Assembly: GCA_034698045.1 (NCBI GenBank)
Contig: JAQGAU010001096.1
Coordinates: 1-21,455 of the forward strand
Direction of reading: 5' to 3'
Source: Paramacrobiotus richtersi
Lineage: Eukaryota > Tardigrada > Eutardigrada > Parachela > Macrobiotidae
Length of the DNA stretch: 21,455 nucleotides
Shown: positions 17,327 through 21,455 of the stretch, one piece after another
Position numbering within the stretch: position 1 is the first letter of the stretch
How the letters are laid out: every line of letters begins with the position of its first letter
Translations under genes and position numbers: made by a program
Notes under the pieces: model-generated
Told to the model about the DNA's origin: nothing
The model's database searches: none
Seen by the model: the letters and a program-made list of their open reading frames with translations, nothing else

Positions 17327-19736
17327 TCAGCTAAAAAGTACCTTCAAGGATCCATCACTTTTGATGGAAATATCTGTCATCTTCACACCCCTAATCGATA
17401 TCGCTCTGTCATCCCATTCGAATTTGTACCGGACTCTCAGTTCGTCCTGTATAAAACTTCGAACTTCAAGAACCAGATCCGCTTCCATAATTTCGTTGAT
17501 TATTTGAGTACTGCCCGACACCGGTTCCGTGAGTCTGAAAAAACCAGCGCCGTTGGTAAAGATATTCGCGATCAGTTGATGTTAGGAAACGAAAACCGGG
17601 GACACTGATAGAACGGTAATGCATTGCTTAATTATACTTTTCTATATATTTCTTGACCAAATTGGCAACATTCACCACCATATCCTTGCCCGCGAAAGTA
17701 CGCTGCACGGTCCTGTCTTCGATGGTTATCGTGACGTTTATAGTGCGCGCATCCAGTTTTAATCTCGCTATAACAAGAAAGCTTTTGTCACATATTTGCA
17801 AAAATTCGCAATGCGAAAAAGACACTCACCGGTATAAAACAGACAACAAGCGATTATTCGCCACATATCGGTAATACTGAAGTGCTGTGCTCGGACAGGT
17901 CCATCGTGGTGAAGAAACAAATGCCTGTACACTTCTTTCATGACGGTCGCATCACCGTTTCCCAAAACAAACGGATAAAAGGTGAAGTCTTCTCCTTGTA
18001 TGCACATTAATGATTCCGCTTCGCGGAGGCCAAGAGATCCAAATATAAGCTGACTTTTCCATTCATGTGGGTCACCGTCTAGAAGATTAATTCTGGTTAG
18101 GTTCGTGAAAGCCAAGTAGATCTTTTTAGTCAAACTATGCAGTAAATCCATACTACTGTACAAAGCAGTTATTTTACAATGAGAACGTGCTACAATGGTT
18201 ATCCGCGGTTTGTTTATTTTACCATAGTCTATTTATCACACCGATGTGTTGCATGAGTATTTGCATGAATATCCAGACTAATATTAAATGTTTACCTTTC
18301 TTCTGACCATAAATTCTCAGCATGTAGGGATGGTCGTCAAACTGTGTTTTGCACGGATCAAATCCACGATACTGTTCGAACCTCAGCCAAAAATCGGTGT
18401 ATTTGTCACCAAGAGGGCTCTGCATAAACAGGAAACAATGCTTTACGACAAGGACGAGCAAAAGGAAAAATGTGTATAAGATGCGCAACTATTTCACATG
18501 CAGAAGCTGTTATAGTCAGAGAAGACTTATTTGTCATGATAGTTATTTACTTACGTCTAATAGGCTCTGCTTGATCTTATGAGTCAATCTGGTAATGCAG
18601 TCTTGGAGTGTCTGGAAGCGGTTCTTAGCATCCAAAAGTTTGAACAACGGGCCAACGTTGTACAGTCGATATTCATCGCGCAAACCTAACCAAAACAAGG
18701 ATAAATACAAATAAAACAGAGGAACTGCATTCCGCTTGCAACATCAGATTCACTGAAAACAGGCATTTCGAACATCTTGATGCGAATATTACCAAAAAGC
18801 ACCGCATTGTCAAGTCAACCACACTTCAACAAATTTTTGCACAAATTTCTGCACGGCTGTCTGACGCTATTTATTTATTATGCACAAAAGATAGGTATAC
18901 GGAAATTCCGTATAAATATACGGAAAATACAGAAAAAAGCTTGTTTTTTTGAACTGCTGTTCGAAGTAAATGATTTTGAATGAATAAAGTTACGGACGAA
19001 ATTATTACTGTATTTTTTTGTAATTAATACTTCGCAAGAGTTGGCCATCAAGTTTTTTAACTTACGTCCCGCATGTCCCAGAACAGCTTCCAGCTTGTTC
19101 TGGCGATTTTTCAAGCGCGCTAGATCAGCTTCAAGCTGCTGCCTTCTAATCGGGCTGCGCAAATTCCGCTCCGAAACCTGGGCCAAATCTTCTTGTATCG
19201 TATCAGACTCCTGCAAATATTCCTCCAACCTGCTCTCCACGTCTCCAAACCGAAGTTTAATCAGATTCCAGCGAACAACGTTCAATTTGGGATAGTCATC
19301 AAACTCATTGAACCGCGGCTCCTGTGGAGGCGGGGAGGGAGAGTGGACGCGATGTCGCTTAGGGGTTGAAGGAGCAGGCGAGGGGGTGCGCAGGCGTTTC
19401 TGCATGGGGACGCGTTTGTCCGTGGGTGTAGACGTGCGAGAGGGCTTCACTCGGGGTGAACGTCGCAGTGATGGACCAGGGGGAGAGTCGACCGTAGGCA
19501 ACTCGGCTTCTGCTTCCGAGAAGTCTAAGCGTTGGGGTGAAGGCGTCACGGAGCCGTGAGTCCCCACGGGCGACGCCGAATTTCCTACCGTTCGCCGCTT
19601 CTGAAATGAAAGGTTTTGTACTTCCCTGATTACTTCTAACAAATGATCACATATCACAGTATCAATAAGCTCTAAAGTCGTTGCCCGAAAGCAGAATTCC
19701 ACACGTGCATTACCATGCTTTCCACTTTCCAACGCA
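17327..19736 (-). CDS. Unrecognised proline/serine-rich coiled-coil protein, six exons, 5' end not found
   Basis: Exons are 19,066-19,736, 18,555-18,685, 18,296-18,419, 17,830-18,189, 17,638-17,767 and 17,327-17,534 (stop). All five junctions keep phase and use good sites (GTAAGT, GTAAGT, GTAAAC, GTGAGT, GTATAA; acceptors TTGGTTAG, TTTATGCAG, ATTGTAG, GTTATAG, TTTTTTCAG). The product is about 540 residues. The N-terminal part has a short helical segment (LELIDTVICDHLLEVIREV). A long disordered region follows, with many S/T-P sites and basic patches (RRSPRVK, TPKRHRVHSPSPPP), as in nuclear proteins phosphorylated by proline-directed kinases. Next comes a coiled coil (ESRLEEYLQESDTIQEDL, QQLEADLARLKNRQNKLEAV), then a folded C-terminal half (FWLRFEQYRGFDP, GSLGLREAESLMCIQGEDF, YKFEWDDRAISIRGVKM). 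No signal peptide or membrane segment is convincing. The exon at 19,736 follows an acceptor with branch CTAAC, so at least one upstream exon exists. I do not recognise the family. Confidence 0.72.
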
Positions 19737-20894
19737 CTGGTATACAACAGTTAGGACGTAATCGCACAACGGCAACTACGACGAGGGTATAGTCTGCTTT
19801 AAAAAGCGATCGTACAACTCAGATCATAACAACTCCCAGTTTAGAATCAGGTATGCTGTCGTGTACATTACTTCGGAGTGCCCATGGTTATAGAGACTGC
19901 TAACAACAAATTAAAGATACGACGGACCCAACGTGTAAAACTTTGTGAGTGTGAACCAAACAGGGCCGCGCGCTAACGGCTTGTCAAGTCGGCACGAAGC
20001 GGGATGTTGTGATATCCGCGCAATTTCCATTAGCAGCAGAGCGATTACAAAGTTACGCAATCGGTTCAAATTTTACATCGACGACTTTTATGGCTTTTAT
20101 GGCTTTTACGACTTTTATGGTTCGAAATTATGAGAGATTTAACTAAAAGTAATTTTAATCCGGTCATTTACAGTAAATTCGTATGTGAACATCATAACAT
20201 GCTGCATGCAGCAACTGCGAGTGATAATAAGGTGCTATGGAAAACTGGACCAGTACTGTATGCTCCTTGTACAACCAAGGGGAACGTTTCGGCAGTTACT
20301 TGAATGCAACCCATTAATTTATCTTAAAACCACAAAGACAAATTCACAATGCGAGATTTTTTGGGATAGGTTTTTCGATAATTCAACCAGTTTTAGTTAT
20401 CATCGTTTCTGATCTCCGGTAGCATTTACAGTAATTTTTGCGCGACAGGGTATGGTACATGTCGTGACAATGGAATGGAAGTTTCGATGGAATACCCATT
20501 TACTTTAATAAAGTAACTGTATGATTAGCTTCTCTTCTCATTATGCTAATACCGGCAGTTTAGCTTGGGGCACTTTTGTTTACTGGAAACGCAATGGAAC
20601 AAAGCTTTTGCATGGTGTCCTTCAACATGCTTCAACAATGCAACGAACAATAATATTACCGATATCGATATCCATATCGGAGGCAAGACAAGCACACATT
20701 CCGGTGTTACCGGCGTTTTATGACCTTTTTAATCACATTTTTTTAACCTTGTCAAAGTCGAACCTATTTATGGCACCAAAACATATCATACAAAAATAAA
20801 CCAGCTACCGCGAATGTGTGAAACGAAGAACCAAAATCATAAGTGAGAGACATTTTTCGAAACCATTAAAGTAAATATTGAGCATTTTTGACAT
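19737..20894. other. Spacer between the six-exon gene and the esterase
   Basis: It must contain the missing first exon and promoter of the gene below 19,736 and the 3' flank of the esterase, but I cannot place them. A short TTTATGGCTTTTATGG(C) repeat lies at 20,086-20,122. No other coding exon, RNA gene or mobile element is seen. Confidence 0.4.
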
Positions 20895-21455
20895 TTATGT
20901 TTGGCTTTGATCCTTTCTCGGGACAGGAGTCTTTAAAAATTTAACAACCGAATCGGCCATTTCCGTGCCGACTTTGCTGTCCCTGAAGAGACAATACAAT
21001 CCATGAAAACCGGCTGATTTGATGACCTTAGTGTCCACTCCGTCCGCTCTCAGTCGGTCAGCATACGCTAACGCTTCATCCCGTAGAATGTCATACTCCG
21101 AGACTAAAATCAACGTCGGCGGAAGTCCTTTCAAAGATTCCGCAAACATCGGGCACAAATACGGATCCAGTAGTTTCTTCTCCCAATCTTTCACTACTTT
21201 TTCGTCAATTTTGACATGGCTCTGCGGGAACTGCTGGTACTTTTGCAAAACCGGCCAGATTTTTCCTTGTGTTATACGAGCGGACAAATGCTCATTGGAC
21301 GTTAATTCATTAACAAATTGTATGCCTTCATGCATGTAGTGTAGCCAGAAGTGGATCATATCCCGGCGTGTCAGTGCACCGTATCGATCGTTCTGCTCAT
21401 AAGAATCCAGCCGGAATGTGGCAAACTGTAGGGCGGGCGCCAGGAGGATCTGACG
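20895..21455 (-). CDS. Arylacetamide deacetylase-like esterase (AADAC/NCEH1 group), C-terminal part
   Basis: Open from the window edge to the stop at 20,895, about 186 residues. It encodes RQILLAPALQ, then SYEQNDRYGALTRRDMIHFW, NEHLSARI, CPMFAESLKGLPPTLILVSE, YDILRDEALAYADRLRADGV and GFHGLYCLF. This is the C-terminal half of an alpha/beta-hydrolase of the hormone-sensitive-lipase family. The catalytic Asp is in YDILRDE (about 21,080-21,105) and the catalytic His in GFHG (about 21,000-21,012). The oxyanion HGGG and the nucleophile GDSAG motifs should lie beyond the window edge. Members hydrolyse acyl esters and amides of lipids or xenobiotics, typically on the ER lumen side behind an N-terminal membrane anchor. 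No intron interrupts this part. The order of conserved segments matches AADAC/NCEH1 well. Which paralogue it is cannot be told. Confidence 0.85.
   Translation of the reverse strand, partial: RQILLAPALQFATFRLDSYEQNDRYGALTRRDMIHFWLHYMHEGIQFVNELTSNEHLSARITQGKIWPVLQKYQQFPQSHVKIDEKVVKDWEKKLLDPYLCPMFAESLKGLPPTLILVSEYDILRDEALAYADRLRADGVDTKVIKSAGFHGLYCLFRDSKVGTEMADSVVKFLKTPVPRKDQSQT

Noticed and set aside
18296-18488. Apparent secreted protein beginning with a leucine-rich signal peptide near 18,488
   Set aside because: The start is TTG after an in-frame TAG. The hydrophobic run is the intron pyrimidine tract before the acceptor TTTATGCAG (18,420), and the rest is an internal exon of the six-exon gene.
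18878-19065. Extension of the coiled-coil frame beyond 19,066
   Set aside because: A strong donor (GTAAGT at 19,060-19,065) ends the exon, and the next exon at 18,685 continues in phase. The extension is low-complexity and hydrophobic.

Overview
The window looks like nuclear DNA from a metazoan, probably an invertebrate. Coding sequence is split into short exons joined by GT-AG introns, many only 40-120 bases long. The recognisable proteins are animal families: an adhesion-type GPCR with a GAIN/GPS region, a secreted protein with MAM-like modules, multi-pass proteins that resemble gustatory-receptor-like chemoreceptors, a retinol-dehydrogenase-type SDR and an arylacetamide-deacetylase-type esterase. 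I cannot name the species. Gene models were built by eye from reading frame, splice-site sequence and phase agreement. Exons found this way are good hypotheses, not proven transcripts.

Layout. Every supported gene is on the minus strand, so each reads from high to low coordinates. Position 1-345 and 16,741-17,090 hold an inverted, roughly 93-95% identical pair of fragments, each carrying the acidic C-terminus and 3' flank of an unknown protein. Between about 1,350 and 3,780 lies an adhesion-GPCR-like gene with several apparent breaks. At 4,005-4,962 a foldback-type element has terminal inverted arrays of GC-rich palindromes, a possible 9-bp target-site duplication, and chemoreceptor-like exons inside it. 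A seven-exon secreted MAM-like gene occupies 5,298-8,111. A lone last exon of an SDR gene (9,016-9,329) and an orphan exon (9,664-9,880) follow. Two runs of membrane-protein exons lie at 9,916-12,359 and 12,428-13,657; they may be one gene or two.

The stretch 13,660-16,740 is mostly non-coding, with short tandem and diverged repeats. A six-exon gene at 17,327-19,736 is the best-built model here: every junction keeps phase. It encodes a proline/serine-rich, coiled-coil protein that I do not recognise. The window ends inside an AADAC-like esterase (20,895-21,455).

There is no sign of an operon or pathway linking these genes. The most unusual items are the palindrome-armed foldback element, the GPS motif lacking its usual histidine in a damaged adhesion GPCR, and the unrecognised six-exon gene.
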